From assembly GCA_000433415.1 (NCBI GenBank), contig FR890536.1, forward strand, positions 26,183-64,931: a DNA stretch of 38,749 bases, written 5' to 3'. The translations under genes were made by a program, and so were the position numbers. Numbering within the stretch: the stretch's first letter is position 1; the number at the start of each line of letters is the position of its first letter. This stretch comes from Clostridium sp. CAG:448. Its GTDB lineage: Bacteria > Bacillota > Clostridia > Oscillospirales > CAG-272. The notes beneath the pieces are model-generated. The model saw only the letters and a list, made by a program, of their open reading frames with translations. It was not told the DNA's origin and searched no databases. Below are positions 1 to 8,075 of this stretch, piece after piece.

Positions 1-599
1 CCGCCGTAGGTTTTGTAAAAGAGAATCATCAGTGCCGCCAAAAGCGGGATTGCAATGCCCGCGCTGACCATACAGATTACTGACACACGCGGCAGATTCC
101 GTACCGTTCCCGCCGCAAGAAGTGCGGCAGCGGGGAAGCAGATGAGGGACACCAATGCCGCTAGCGGGTTAAACAGTGTTGTGCACAGCGCAAGGGGGTA
201 TGCCGCAAGGGGCAGTAGGAGCAGCAACCAACGGTGCTTCGTCAGTAAAATCAGCGTTGCTCCGCCCCTGATAATGACCAGTACGCAAAGACAGATTGCA
301 GGGATGGTTAATTGTCCGTTCGTCATCCAATAGGCAAAAAAAACGATGCAGAACGGCGGAACGAGAACGGAGGCGGCACGAATATGTGTGATGAGGTTGA
401 TTGCGCAGACAATAATGACCCCCAAAGAGACCACGGTAAAGACCGGCGTATCTGTGTAGGGAGCAAAAAGCGTGGCAAGATAGACCGCACATAGCAGGAT
501 CAGTCCGCTTTGCAAAAAGACAGATTTGAGCGGCAGGTGCGGTACCTCCCGATCTCTCCACGGATTATTCCGGGAAATGCTTCGGTTTTCCGGCTTCAT
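1..599 (-). CDS. Multipass membrane protein, N-terminal part (runs off left edge)
   Basis: An open frame runs from an ATG at 597-599 (minus strand) to base 1 without a stop, giving about 199 residues of a longer protein. The start is well supported: an AAAGGAGG ribosome site lies 8 nt upstream and a SigA promoter lies about 60 bp upstream. The first 26 or so residues are polar and charged (MKPENRSISRNNPWRDRE). After that come several hydrophobic segments, roughly residues 31-50, 54-70, 78-92, 98-112, 120-140, 142-160 and 170-190, so this is an integral membrane protein with closely packed helices. I do not recognise the family and see no catalytic motif. The gene follows the CotH-like gene on the same strand but has its own promoter and lies after a terminator, so it is probably transcribed alone or with genes beyond the edge. 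Confidence 0.8.
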   Translation of the reverse strand, partial: MKPENRSISRNNPWRDREVPHLPLKSVFLQSGLILLCAVYLATLFAPYTDTPVFTVVSLGVIIVCAINLITHIRAASVLVPPFCIVFFAYWMTNGQLTIPAICLCVLVIIRGGATLILLTKHRWLLLLLPLAAYPLALCTTLFNPLAALVSLICFPAAALLAAGTVRNLPRVSVICMVSAGIAIPLLAALMILFYKTYG

Positions 600-655
600 T
601 TGCTTCCTCCTTTCCGTTTGCGTGCGCACTGAAGCGCACAACGACCTATTGTGAT

Positions 656-684
656 ATTATACCATATCCGATCGGATTTGTAAA
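656..684 (-). promoter_or_regulatory. SigA promoter for the left-edge membrane protein
   Basis: On the minus strand TTTACA (679-684) is followed after exactly 17 bp by TATAAT (656-661). It faces the membrane protein gene starting at 599. The rest of the 600-898 gap holds the CotH gene's terminator and nothing else that I can support. Confidence 0.8.
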
Positions 685-821
685 CGGTTCCGGACAATTT
701 TTTTGTACTTTATTTATGGAAGAATCGTCTGAAATCCTCAAAAGTGCGTTCGATCGGTCTTTTCCAAATGCAGCAATGCCCGGCAGATATTCCTGCACAC
801 CCGACCGGGTACCGAATTTGA

Positions 822-855
822 CGAAAAGAGCCGCAGAATTTCTTCTGCGACTCAA
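822..855 (-). terminator. Intrinsic terminator of the CotH-like gene
   Basis: On the minus strand an 11-bp hairpin (arms 843-853 and 828-838, with one G-U pair and loop GAAA) is followed by TTTT. It lies about 45 bp after the CotH-like stop codon. Confidence 0.85.
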
Positions 856-898
856 TTAAAGATTTATTATTCGCTGTTTTGTTTGTACTACAGGCTTG

Positions 899-2752
899 TC
901 ATTTTTTGGAAACCAGACTCATTGCCTGATCCAGATATGTGAGGAAATATGCGGGGCGGGCATCAATGAACTGTTCGATTTCCTGATGCGCGGATTTCCA
1001 TGTTTTTGCGGTATATCCGCCGAGCGTCGATTTCCAGCGTTTGATGTGTACGGGAATTTCCGATGAGATCTGCGAGACGGATTCGGCATACAGATTTTTC
1101 AGCAGCGTGACATTCTCCTTGGAAGCCAACTGTCTGCAATAGTCGGTAAACTCCTGCCGGAAGGTCTCGTCCTTGAGGACAAAGGCGAACAGTGCCTGCA
1201 ATCCCAGCGAGTCGGGGTAGAGCTGACTGTCATCTGCAAAGCCGGAAACAAAATTGCCGAGTGTGCGATAAAAGGTGTCCGTATCGGCAAGCGTATAGAT
1301 TTCCGGGAGCGGAGCGCTTCTGTATCTGCCCATTCCGAGATCCATATCCCGCGTCATAAAGCGCCATTTTCCGTCCGTCACGCTGATTCCTTCCACCGCT
1401 TCGCCGCTGTAACGCCATACTTTGACATTGTTGTGCGGCCAGTCTGTGTTGCAGATGTAGAGGTTGAGTGCAAAATATTCCTTCAGGCTCTCCAGGTCGA
1501 CCTTGGAGGCGATTTCGTCAAATACCGCCCGGAAATCGTCTCCGGTTCTGTTCATCCCGCTTTTGGCTTTTCTGCACAGGGATTCCAGCGCTTTGATTGC
1601 CGCTTTGCTGTCGGATTCATAGTAAAACCACCGGCCGTCAAAGCGTCCGCCGCGACTGGTGTCCACCTCACTTTTGACAATATCCACGTATTGATCGTCA
1701 ACGCCGTAGACGCGGCGCACATAGTCCTCGTTCATGTTTTCCCGCAGATCCAGAATTCCGTAGTATTCACCGTTCAGATAAACTGCGGCAAAGGTGGAAT
1801 TGGCGTAATCGAGCGTTTTGCACACATTTGCAGCGAAATTGTTGGCAAGTCCGTCCCGCAAAAGGGTGGCACTGTTGGGATCGACGGAGCTGTGCTGCAT
1901 GGAATCGTTGCCGCCGTTGCGGAGAATCAGACTGTCGTATTTATCCAGCACGTCACCCGCGTTTTTCCCGGAGCGGACGGTGCGATTTTCAAAAAACGCA
2001 TAGCAGAAGGATCCTGTTCCTTCGTAATAGACGGAGTCCATACGTTCGGTTTTGCGGGCGATAATCTTGAAGGATTTCTGTGGCAGTGCGCGTGAAGTGC
2101 CGCCGAAAATCCGCAATCCGCCGTCCTGGGAGATTACGCGTTCGCCAGCGGGATTGACCATTTCAATGTGAGCGACGATTTCGTCGGAGTTGGCATAGTT
2201 GCCGATGATCCGGTCCAGATCCTGCTCCGGTGCGGTGATGGAAATGCGATAAAGCGGCGAAGAAATGCTTTTTGCGCGGATATAGGTATTCGTGACAGCC
2301 GCGCCGATGGCATTTCCGTCGATATCAAAGCAGACCGCACGGATGACCACGGTGCCCGACCGACCGGGAAGCGTCAGTGTTTCATCCGCGGAAAGCAGCT
2401 TGCTTCTGACCGTCGGAATACTGCCGTCCGTCGTGTAATGTACGGTTGTGCCGGCGGGCGCATGCTCCGGAACGGTTACGGTTAACGCAATATCGCTTTC
2501 ATAGACGCCTCCTACGACCGAGAATACGGGATTGATGCGTGCGGAAGCGTCAGAGGAGGTTTCCTCAGAGGCGGTGGTGTTCTCTGCGTCCGTTTGTTCG
2601 GCATTACCTGTGTCCGCCGCGGTATCGCCGTTCGTTGTCACATCCCCGGCGGTACCGGTCGTCTCCTGTTCGGATCCTTTGTTGGTACAGGAAACCAATA
2701 CAACAGACAGAAGCAACAGAAAGGCAAAAAGTGCGATTCGTGTAAATTTCAT
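899..2752 (-). CDS. CotH-family lipoprotein (CotH kinase-like)
   Basis: 617-residue secreted lipoprotein. Residues 1-22 form a lipoprotein signal peptide ending in a lipobox (VLVSC), so Cys22 would be lipidated and the protein anchored outside the membrane. A low-complexity Thr/Ala/Glu/Asp linker follows. Residues about 75-155 look like a chitobiase/hexosaminidase C-terminal-type beta-sandwich (HYTTDGSIPT). From about 170 onward comes a CotH domain: GLRIFGGTSRALPQKSFKI, LRNGGND, DLRENMNEDYV, NTDWPHNNVKVWRY and TRDMDLGMG (near residue 470), the last resembling the metal-binding D-x-D of CotH kinases. In Bacillus, CotH phosphorylates spore coat proteins. Many gut Clostridia carry surface lipoproteins with this domain whose role is unknown, and the lipobox here argues for a surface rather than a coat role. 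The ATG at 2752 was chosen over an in-frame upstream one at 2815 because the latter lies within the promoter -35 box, while AAAGGATC precedes 2752. Confidence 0.88.
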   Translation of the reverse strand: MKFTRIALFAFLLLLSVVLVSCTNKGSEQETTGTAGDVTTNGDTAADTGNAEQTDAENTTASEETSSDASARINPVFSVVGGVYESDIALTVTVPEHAPAGTTVHYTTDGSIPTVRSKLLSADETLTLPGRSGTVVIRAVCFDIDGNAIGAAVTNTYIRAKSISSPLYRISITAPEQDLDRIIGNYANSDEIVAHIEMVNPAGERVISQDGGLRIFGGTSRALPQKSFKIIARKTERMDSVYYEGTGSFCYAFFENRTVRSGKNAGDVLDKYDSLILRNGGNDSMQHSSVDPNSATLLRDGLANNFAANVCKTLDYANSTFAAVYLNGEYYGILDLRENMNEDYVRRVYGVDDQYVDIVKSEVDTSRGGRFDGRWFYYESDSKAAIKALESLCRKAKSGMNRTGDDFRAVFDEIASKVDLESLKEYFALNLYICNTDWPHNNVKVWRYSGEAVEGISVTDGKWRFMTRDMDLGMGRYRSAPLPEIYTLADTDTFYRTLGNFVSGFADDSQLYPDSLGLQALFAFVLKDETFRQEFTDYCRQLASKENVTLLKNLYAESVSQISSEIPVHIKRWKSTLGGYTAKTWKSAHQEIEQFIDARPAYFLTYLDQAMSLVSKK

Positions 2753-2786
2753 GGGTGATGGATCCTTTCTTTTTGTGATTTTCACT

Positions 2787-2815
2787 ATTGTATCATATTT
2801 TTTCGCAACCGTCAA
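2787..2815 (-). promoter_or_regulatory. SigA promoter of the CotH-like gene
   Basis: On the minus strand TTGACG (2810-2815), a 17-bp spacer and TACAAT (2787-2792) lie about 35 bp before the ATG at 2752. Confidence 0.8.
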
Positions 2816-2883
2816 GAACTTTTTGTCAACGGCACGGATTTTACGGCAGAACGGCGGAACGGATACAAATTTTGAAAACCCTC

Positions 2884-2912
2884 TTGTATTCCGCGCCCGG
2901 TTCTGCTATAAT
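2884..2912 (+). promoter_or_regulatory. SigA promoter of nagA
   Basis: TTGTAT (2884-2889), a 17-bp spacer and TATAAT (2907-2912). The predicted transcript start near 2919 rules out the more upstream in-frame starts of nagA. Confidence 0.8.
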
Positions 2913-2946
2913 AAAATCGATGTTTTTTAGGTATGAACGGAATGAG

Positions 2947-4092
2947 GTGAAAAAGACGGTTACAAGAATAATCAATGCACGGATTTACCGTACCGACGAC
3001 GCGTGTTTCGTGCCGGGTACGCTGGCTTTTGCGGAGGGGCGCATTGTGGACAGTGCCCGCGCGGCGGATGTGACAATTGATGCGCATGGGGCATATCTGG
3101 CGCCCGGACTGGTGGATGTCCATACCCACGGGCGCGCCGGCACGGATTTTATCAATGCCGATGACGCGGCACTGCGCCGCATGGCACTCTCTTATCTGGA
3201 GAGCGGCGTGACGACATTGATGCCCACGCTGGCATCCGCGCCTTATGTACGGATGCAGGAGGCAACCGGGCGGATCGCCGCGGCAATCGGGCACACGGAC
3301 GGTGCGCGTTTTGCCGGCATCCATTTTGAGGGGCGTTATCTGAACCCGCAGAAGCGTGGGGCACATGCGCCCGACTTGCTCGCTTCGTTGTGCGCGGACG
3401 AGCTGAACGGTCTTGCCGACCGGATGACCGGAAAGGGGCAGATGCATATAACAGCCGCATTTGAACTGGATGCGGACGGCTCTTTTGCGGAACGGGCGCG
3501 GGCGCTCGGGATTACGCTGGGAATCGGGCACACGATGGCAACCTACGATCAGGCACGCCTGGCGGAACAGCGCGGTGTGACCGCTTACACGCATCTTTTC
3601 AATGCGATGCCTCCGCTTCACCACCGTGAGGGCGGTGCGGTCTGCGCCGCATTGACCGGCGATGCTTTTTGTGAAATGATCTGCGACGGGTTTCACATTG
3701 CGCCGGAGGTTGTCCGCCTGACCTATGCCTGCAAAGGGGAAAAACTGGTGCTGATTACCGATTCCATGGAGGCGACCGGATGTGCGGACGGCGAATACGC
3801 GATTGCCGGCATGCCTGTGACGGTGACGAACGGGCGTGCGTATACGAGCGACGGAGCGATTGCCGGGAGTACACTGAATCTTCTGGACGGCGTGCGCAAC
3901 CTTGCCGCGTTTGCGGGAATTCCTTTTGAGAAAGCGCTGTACTGCGCAACCGCTTCTCCTGCAAAGGAGGTCGGTATCTATGATATGGCAGGATCCCTGC
4001 ATGTCGGCAAACGGGCAGATTTCCTGTTGCTTGACCGCGATTACGGACTGCGCGAGGTCTGGCTCGCAGGTGAAAAGAAATCCGGCAAATGA
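2947..4092 (+). CDS. nagA: N-acetylglucosamine-6-phosphate deacetylase
   Basis: 381-residue amidohydrolase that removes acetate from GlcNAc-6-phosphate to give glucosamine-6-phosphate, in amino-sugar catabolism and cell-wall recycling. Visible family marks in order: metal-site GLVDVHTHGRAGTDF (residues ~54-68), HFEGRYLNPQKRGAH with the metal-binding Glu near 128, GIGHTMATYDQA (His ~193), THLFNAMPPLHHREGG (~213-228), LITDSMEATG with the catalytic Asp near 271, and the C-terminal SPAKEVGI and GKRADF segments that rebuild the beta-sandwich. The length is normal for NagA. I chose the GTG at 2947: the promoter starts transcription near 2919, the in-frame ATG at 2920 would leave no leader, and GGA lies 5 nt before the GTG. 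No nagB or sugar transporter is visible. The next gene, metG, begins about 50 bp downstream with no terminator between, so they may be cotranscribed. Confidence 0.94.
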   Translation: MKKTVTRIINARIYRTDDACFVPGTLAFAEGRIVDSARAADVTIDAHGAYLAPGLVDVHTHGRAGTDFINADDAALRRMALSYLESGVTTLMPTLASAPYVRMQEATGRIAAAIGHTDGARFAGIHFEGRYLNPQKRGAHAPDLLASLCADELNGLADRMTGKGQMHITAAFELDADGSFAERARALGITLGIGHTMATYDQARLAEQRGVTAYTHLFNAMPPLHHREGGAVCAALTGDAFCEMICDGFHIAPEVVRLTYACKGEKLVLITDSMEATGCADGEYAIAGMPVTVTNGRAYTSDGAIAGSTLNLLDGVRNLAAFAGIPFEKALYCATASPAKEVGIYDMAGSLHVGKRADFLLLDRDYGLREVWLAGEKKSGK

Positions 4093-4100
4093 GATTTTTA

Positions 4101-4126
4101 CGAGATGTTAGATCGAGATGTTAGAT
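4101..4126 (+). repeat. 13-bp perfect tandem repeat before metG
   Basis: CGAGATGTTAGAT occurs twice back to back (4101-4113, 4114-4126), directly before the GAGGA ribosome site of metG. It creates a spurious in-frame ATG at 4118. Confidence 0.95.
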
Positions 4127-4141
4127 GAGGATGTGATTGAA

Positions 4142-6184
4142 ATGAATCAGGAAAAAGAAAAGTATTATATTACGACCGCCATTCCGTATGCTTCCCGCAA
4201 GCCGCACTTCGGCAATACCTATGAGGTGATTGCAACCGACGCCGTGGCGCGGTATAAGCGGAGCTGCGGCTATGATGTTTGTTTTTGCACCGGAACCGAT
4301 GAGCACGGACAGAAGGTGGAGGCGCTTGCCAAAGAAAAGGGCGTATCCCCGAAGGAATATGTAGACGGTGTTGCCGGAGAGATCCGTGCCGTTTGGGACG
4401 GAATGAACGCGAGTTACGACTGCTTCATCCGCACAACGGACGAATACCATGTAAAGACCGTAACAAAAATTTTCAAGCGTTTTTTTGACCAGGGGGATAT
4501 TTACAAGGGATACTACGAGGGCTGGTACTGTGAGCCGGACGAAGCGTTTTTTACCGAAACACAGGTGACGGACGGCAAATGCCCCGATTGCGGCAGACCG
4601 TTGGTGAAGGGCAGAGAAGAAGCGTATTTTTTCAAAATGAGCAAGTACGCGGACAGACTGCTTCAGCATATCGAAACGCATCCCGATTTTATCCAGCCGG
4701 AATCGCGTAAAAAGGAAATGGTCAACAATTTCCTGCGTGTGGAGGGGGGCTTGCAGGATTTGTGCGTCTCCCGGACCTCGGTCAAGTGGGGAGTACCCAC
4801 GTTTGACCCCAAGCACGTGATCTATGTGTGGATTGACGCGTTGTCCAACTACATCACGGTGTTGGGCTATGATCCGGATAAGACTTATGAAGAGCAAAGC
4901 GAAAAATTCCGCCGTTATTGGCCTGCGGACGTCCATGTGATCGGCAAGGATATTCTGCGTTTCCACACCATCTATTGGCCGATTTTCCTTATGGCACTGG
5001 ACCTGCCGCTTCCCAAGCTGATTTTCGGTCACCCGTGGTTTAACTTCGGTGCGGACAAAATGTCCAAGTCCCGCGGCAATGTGATCTATGCTGATACGCT
5101 TGCCGAAGATTTTACCGTGGACGGCGTTCGTTACTACGCACTCGCAGAGATGCCGTATGGCAGTGACGGCTCCATCACCTATGAGAACGTAATCAAACGG
5201 TACAATAACGATCTGGTCAACAATCTTGGAAACCTGGTCAAGCGGACGCTGGATATGCAGAAAAAGTATTTTGACCGGGTGATTCAGGCACCGAGCGTAC
5301 CCGAAGCGCTGGATGCCGCATTGGAGGTTGCCTGCACCGATGCCTACCGCGCCTACCGTGCGCATATGGACAGCTTCCACATTGCGGACGCAACAGAGGA
5401 CGTGATGGCGCTCCTTTCCCGTACCAACAAGTATATTGACGAAACCACACCGTGGTCGTTGGCAAAGGACCCGGAAAAGCGGGAGCGGCTGGGCACGGTT
5501 CTGTACAATCTGCTCTGCGCCATCCGCTATGCGGCGGTACTGCTGTATCCATTGATCCCGGCGACGGCGGAGGAGATTTTACGTGAGATCGATCCGCAGA
5601 GTGCCGAGGTTGCCGCACTGGATGCACAGGCGGATGCGGGAAATAAGAAATATCTGTTGTTTGCGGAATTTGCCGATGATACGACGCCTTTTGCCGCTGT
5701 TGCGGCGGGACACAGTGTTGCCGATTCCAAAGTTCTGTTTGCCAGAGCAGACGGAGAGGCACTGCTGAAAAAATTTGAGGAAGAACGCGCGGCGGCACAG
5801 GCAGCAGCCCAGGCGGCGCAGACTGTCGATGCACCGGAAAAGCCCGAAAAGCCGGAGGGATGCGCACAGATCGGTATTGACGATTTTATGGGTGTGGAGC
5901 TGCGCACGGCGCAGGTGCTTGCCTGCGAAAAAGTGCCGAAGGCGAAAAAACTGCTCAAATTGCAGATTGACCTCGGATATGAAACACGTCAGGTAGTGTC
6001 CGGCATTGCCAAGTGGTATGCACCGGAAGATCTGCTCGGTAAAAAGATTATCGTAGTGGCAAATCTAAAGCCCGCAGTGCTGTGCGGGATTGAGTCGAAC
6101 GGCATGATCCTCGCGTCGGGCGAGGAAACCGTGCGTGTTATCTTCCTGGATCCCGCAACACCGCTGGGCGAACGGGTCAGATAA
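4142..6184 (+). CDS. metG: Methionyl-tRNA synthetase
   Basis: 680-residue class I aminoacyl-tRNA synthetase that charges tRNA-Met in the cytoplasm. The HIGH signature appears as HFGN (residues 22-25) and KMSKS as KMSKSRGN (306-313). A zinc-knuckle region (WYCEPDEAFFTE then CPDCGRP) lies near residues 120-155, as expected for the connective domain. After an Ala-rich linker (AAAQAAAQAAQ, then EKPEKPE) comes a C-terminal Trbp111/EMAP-type tRNA-binding domain, residues ~577-680 (VELRTAQVLACEKVPKAKKL, ending VIFLDPATPLGERVR). This gives the dimeric form usual in Firmicutes. The ATG at 4142 was chosen because GAGGA sits 10 nt upstream; an in-frame ATG at 4118 is only part of a tandem repeat. A short gap leads to the unrecognised 6214 gene and tatD; metG next to tatD is a common Firmicute order. 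Confidence 0.97.
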   Translation: MNQEKEKYYITTAIPYASRKPHFGNTYEVIATDAVARYKRSCGYDVCFCTGTDEHGQKVEALAKEKGVSPKEYVDGVAGEIRAVWDGMNASYDCFIRTTDEYHVKTVTKIFKRFFDQGDIYKGYYEGWYCEPDEAFFTETQVTDGKCPDCGRPLVKGREEAYFFKMSKYADRLLQHIETHPDFIQPESRKKEMVNNFLRVEGGLQDLCVSRTSVKWGVPTFDPKHVIYVWIDALSNYITVLGYDPDKTYEEQSEKFRRYWPADVHVIGKDILRFHTIYWPIFLMALDLPLPKLIFGHPWFNFGADKMSKSRGNVIYADTLAEDFTVDGVRYYALAEMPYGSDGSITYENVIKRYNNDLVNNLGNLVKRTLDMQKKYFDRVIQAPSVPEALDAALEVACTDAYRAYRAHMDSFHIADATEDVMALLSRTNKYIDETTPWSLAKDPEKRERLGTVLYNLLCAIRYAAVLLYPLIPATAEEILREIDPQSAEVAALDAQADAGNKKYLLFAEFADDTTPFAAVAAGHSVADSKVLFARADGEALLKKFEEERAAAQAAAQAAQTVDAPEKPEKPEGCAQIGIDDFMGVELRTAQVLACEKVPKAKKLLKLQIDLGYETRQVVSGIAKWYAPEDLLGKKIIVVANLKPAVLCGIESNGMILASGEETVRVIFLDPATPLGERVR

Positions 6185-6213
6185 GGTCGGAGAAAGAAAA
6201 GGAGGGCAAAACA

Positions 6214-6945
6214 ATGTCCACATGGGGAGAAGCACTTTATCGCTGTGCGGAACGTTACCACGGCGTTTACCATGGAAAAGCGGGGGGCGCGGGAGATGAC
6301 GCACCCAGCGAAACGCTGGAATTGATGTATAACGGAACCCGCATGCTGCTTGCGCCGCTCGCAACGGGAAAACAGGGCAAGAGCACCTACCCGTTGGCTG
6401 CAAAGGTGCAGACAACCTTTGAGCTGAATCACCGTTACAGCCTTTGCGTCCGCCGGCTGTCTTTTGCCGGCTTGCTTTGCGACAAGCTGTTCGGAATCAG
6501 CGGAGATACCGTCAAATGCGGCAACCGGCAGTGCGACAGCGCTCTGCGCATCCAATCGGATCATGTGGCGTTTACAAAAATCGTATTTACGGATAAAGAT
6601 CTGCGGAAAACACTGCTCAAACACAGATGGATGACCGTCCGCGTGGCGCCGGTTGGCGAAGACGCCCATTTGCATACGTTGGTGGTGGAGTCGGATCTGT
6701 CGCTGGATCAGAAAAATATGACGCCGGACGGTGTGTTGGATGCGATGATTCTGGCTGCCTTCCGCGTCATGCGTGCGCTGACCGCGAACAGCTTCCCGGA
6801 GGATGTGCCGGCGGCGGAGCCGAAAAAAACAAATGATTCGGCAACCCACGCAGCGGCTACACCGGCGGAAGAAGCGAAAATGCCGGAAAATGCAGACGGA
6901 CAGTGTGAAGGGGAATGTGCGGCGAAAGACGGAGTGGTTGACTGA
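6214..6945 (+). CDS. Unrecognised protein between metG and tatD
   Basis: 243 residues, with a strong ribosome site (AAAGGAGGG) 9 nt before the ATG. Its TGA overlaps the ATG of tatD by one base, so the two are probably translationally coupled. I do not recognise the family. There is no signal peptide or membrane segment, so it should be cytoplasmic. The first ~190 residues look folded, with a central Cys pair in VKCGNRQCDSAL (near residue 105) that might bind metal or form a disulfide, and a run of mixed alpha/beta sequence (HVAFTKIVFTDKDL, WMTVRVAPVGEDAH). The last ~50 residues are low-complexity, rich in Ala, Glu, Lys and Pro, and likely disordered. Its position in a metG-tatD unit suggests a housekeeping role, but that is only inference. 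Confidence 0.8.
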   Translation: MSTWGEALYRCAERYHGVYHGKAGGAGDDAPSETLELMYNGTRMLLAPLATGKQGKSTYPLAAKVQTTFELNHRYSLCVRRLSFAGLLCDKLFGISGDTVKCGNRQCDSALRIQSDHVAFTKIVFTDKDLRKTLLKHRWMTVRVAPVGEDAHLHTLVVESDLSLDQKNMTPDGVLDAMILAAFRVMRALTANSFPEDVPAAEPKKTNDSATHAAATPAEEAKMPENADGQCEGECAAKDGVVD

Positions 6946-7739
6946 TGTTTGATTCTCACGCGCACTATTTTGACAAAAAATTCGATACATTGCCCGGCGG
7001 CGCCGCGGGGGTCCTTTCCGATCCGGCATTTACCCGGGCGGTCAGCGGGGTTCTGAACCTCGGGACGGATCCGGAAAACAGTCTTGCCTGTATTGCGCAG
7101 GCGGCGGAATACCCGTTTATGTATGCCGCTGTGGGGATTCATCCAGAGGACTGTCTGCATCTGGCGGACTGCCCGGATGCTGAAATTGCAAAGATTGAGG
7201 CATTGGTACGGGATCCGGTACAGCGCAGAAACAATAAAATTGTTGCAATCGGTGAGATCGGGCTGGATTACTATTGGGGTGCGGACAGGAAGAAAAAACA
7301 GCAGGATTATTTTGAAGCGCAGATGCAGTTGGCACGGGAACTGAACCTCCCGGTCTCCCTGCATGACAGGGATGCGCACGGAGATCTGTTTGAGATTGTT
7401 CTGCGCTATCCGGAGGTGCGTGGCGTGGTTCACGCGTTCAGCGGAAGTGAGGAAATGGCGCGCGAGCTGTGGCGGCGCGGGTGGTACATCGGCTTTGGCG
7501 GTGTTGTGACCTTCAAAAACGCGGAACGGGTGCGGCGCGTTGCCGCGTCGGTTCCTTTGGAATTTTTGCTGACGGAAACCGACTGCCCTTATATGGCGCC
7601 CGTTCCACACCGCGGAGAAATAAACAATTCGTTGTATATGTGCGAATCCGTTAACATGATGGCGAGCCTGCACGGGGTCACTCCTGCAGAGATGGAAGAG
7701 GTCACGGAGCGGAATGCCCGGACTCTGTTTGAAATCTGA
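6945..7739 (+). CDS. tatD: TatD-family metal-dependent hydrolase (DNase-like)
   Basis: 264-residue TIM-barrel hydrolase of the TatD/YcfH family. Family members are cytoplasmic divalent-metal nucleases with 3'-5' exonuclease activity, linked to DNA repair or RNA decay. Visible metal ligands: FDSHAH (His5, His7), GEIGLDYYW (Glu ~103), SLHDRDAH (~138), VVHAFSGS (~162) and TETDCPYMAP (Asp ~212). GIHPED near residue 66 is also typical. The length is normal. The start overlaps the stop of the previous gene by one base. A strong terminator lies 35 bp after the stop and closes the nagA/metG/tatD unit. The usual next Firmicute neighbours (rnmV, ksgA) are absent. Confidence 0.93.
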   Translation: MFDSHAHYFDKKFDTLPGGAAGVLSDPAFTRAVSGVLNLGTDPENSLACIAQAAEYPFMYAAVGIHPEDCLHLADCPDAEIAKIEALVRDPVQRRNNKIVAIGEIGLDYYWGADRKKKQQDYFEAQMQLARELNLPVSLHDRDAHGDLFEIVLRYPEVRGVVHAFSGSEEMARELWRRGWYIGFGGVVTFKNAERVRRVAASVPLEFLLTETDCPYMAPVPHRGEINNSLYMCESVNMMASLHGVTPAEMEEVTERNARTLFEI

Positions 7740-7773
7740 GGGCTTGCGGAGATTTTGCAGAGCTGTATTATTG

Positions 7774-7842
7774 AGCACGGGAATGCGATGATTCCGGAAT
7801 CCGGGATGGTGGCATTTCCGTGCTTCTTTTGCTTTCTTTTTC
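7774..7842 (+). terminator. Intrinsic terminator after tatD
   Basis: The arms AGCACGGGAATGC and GCATTTCCGTGCT pair with one G-U (7774-7786 with 7812-7824), followed by a T-rich tract (TCTTTTGCTTTCTTTTTC). Confidence 0.85.
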
Positions 7843-7927
7843 TCTGGCGGGAAAAAAATGTGATTGATTGACTTGCATTTAGTGGAAATGTACAAAAATG
7901 CGGGTGAAATTTCTGCATTACAGTCAC

Positions 7928-7956
7928 TTGTAAACACAAGGGAAATAGAGTATAAT
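7928..7956 (+). promoter_or_regulatory. SigA promoter of the EF-G-like gene
   Basis: TTGTAA (7928-7933), 17 bp, TATAAT (7951-7956). It leaves a leader of about 110 nt before the ATG at 8076. A weaker candidate lies upstream (TTGACT near 7868). Confidence 0.8.
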
Positions 7957-7989
7957 GGGAGAAGTGAGTTGTCCGATATAGGTAACTCC

Positions 7990-8064
7990 GTGACGGATGA
8001 TGTGTCAAAAAATATTTACATAAATCACTTAGGAAAGGAAATCATCGCTGCCCGGCGGCGGTGA
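7990..8064 (+). other. Possible leader peptide ahead of the EF-G-like gene
   Basis: An open frame of 24 codons starts at GTG 7990, 7 nt after an AGG, and ends at TGA 8062-8064. Its last codons are CGG CGG CGG. The stop lies 11 nt before the chosen ATG of the EF-G-like gene and overlaps an alternative GTG start (8061) as GTGA, which is typical of translational coupling. A strong AGGAAAGGAA at 8031-8040 lies inside it and is too far from either downstream start to serve it. The sequence shows only the frame and this geometry; translation is unproven. Confidence 0.25.
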
Positions 8065-8075
8065 GCAGAACGATT

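Noticed and set aside
646..855. 69-codon minus-strand frame in the gap
   Set aside because: It spans the CotH terminator and the promoter of the next gene, has no ribosome site, and its translation looks random.
1433..2095. 220-codon plus-strand frame inside the CotH-like gene
   Set aside because: It is a shadow of a clear coding frame on the other strand, with no ribosome site or family marks.
2933..2950. Five-codon upstream frame overlapping the nagA GTG start
   Set aside because: It is too short, with its AGG only 2 nt from the ATG; most likely chance.
2812..4002. 396-codon minus-strand frame opposite nagA
   Set aside because: nagA is unmistakable on the plus strand; the opposite frame is rich in His, Arg and Cys, as expected of an antisense shadow.
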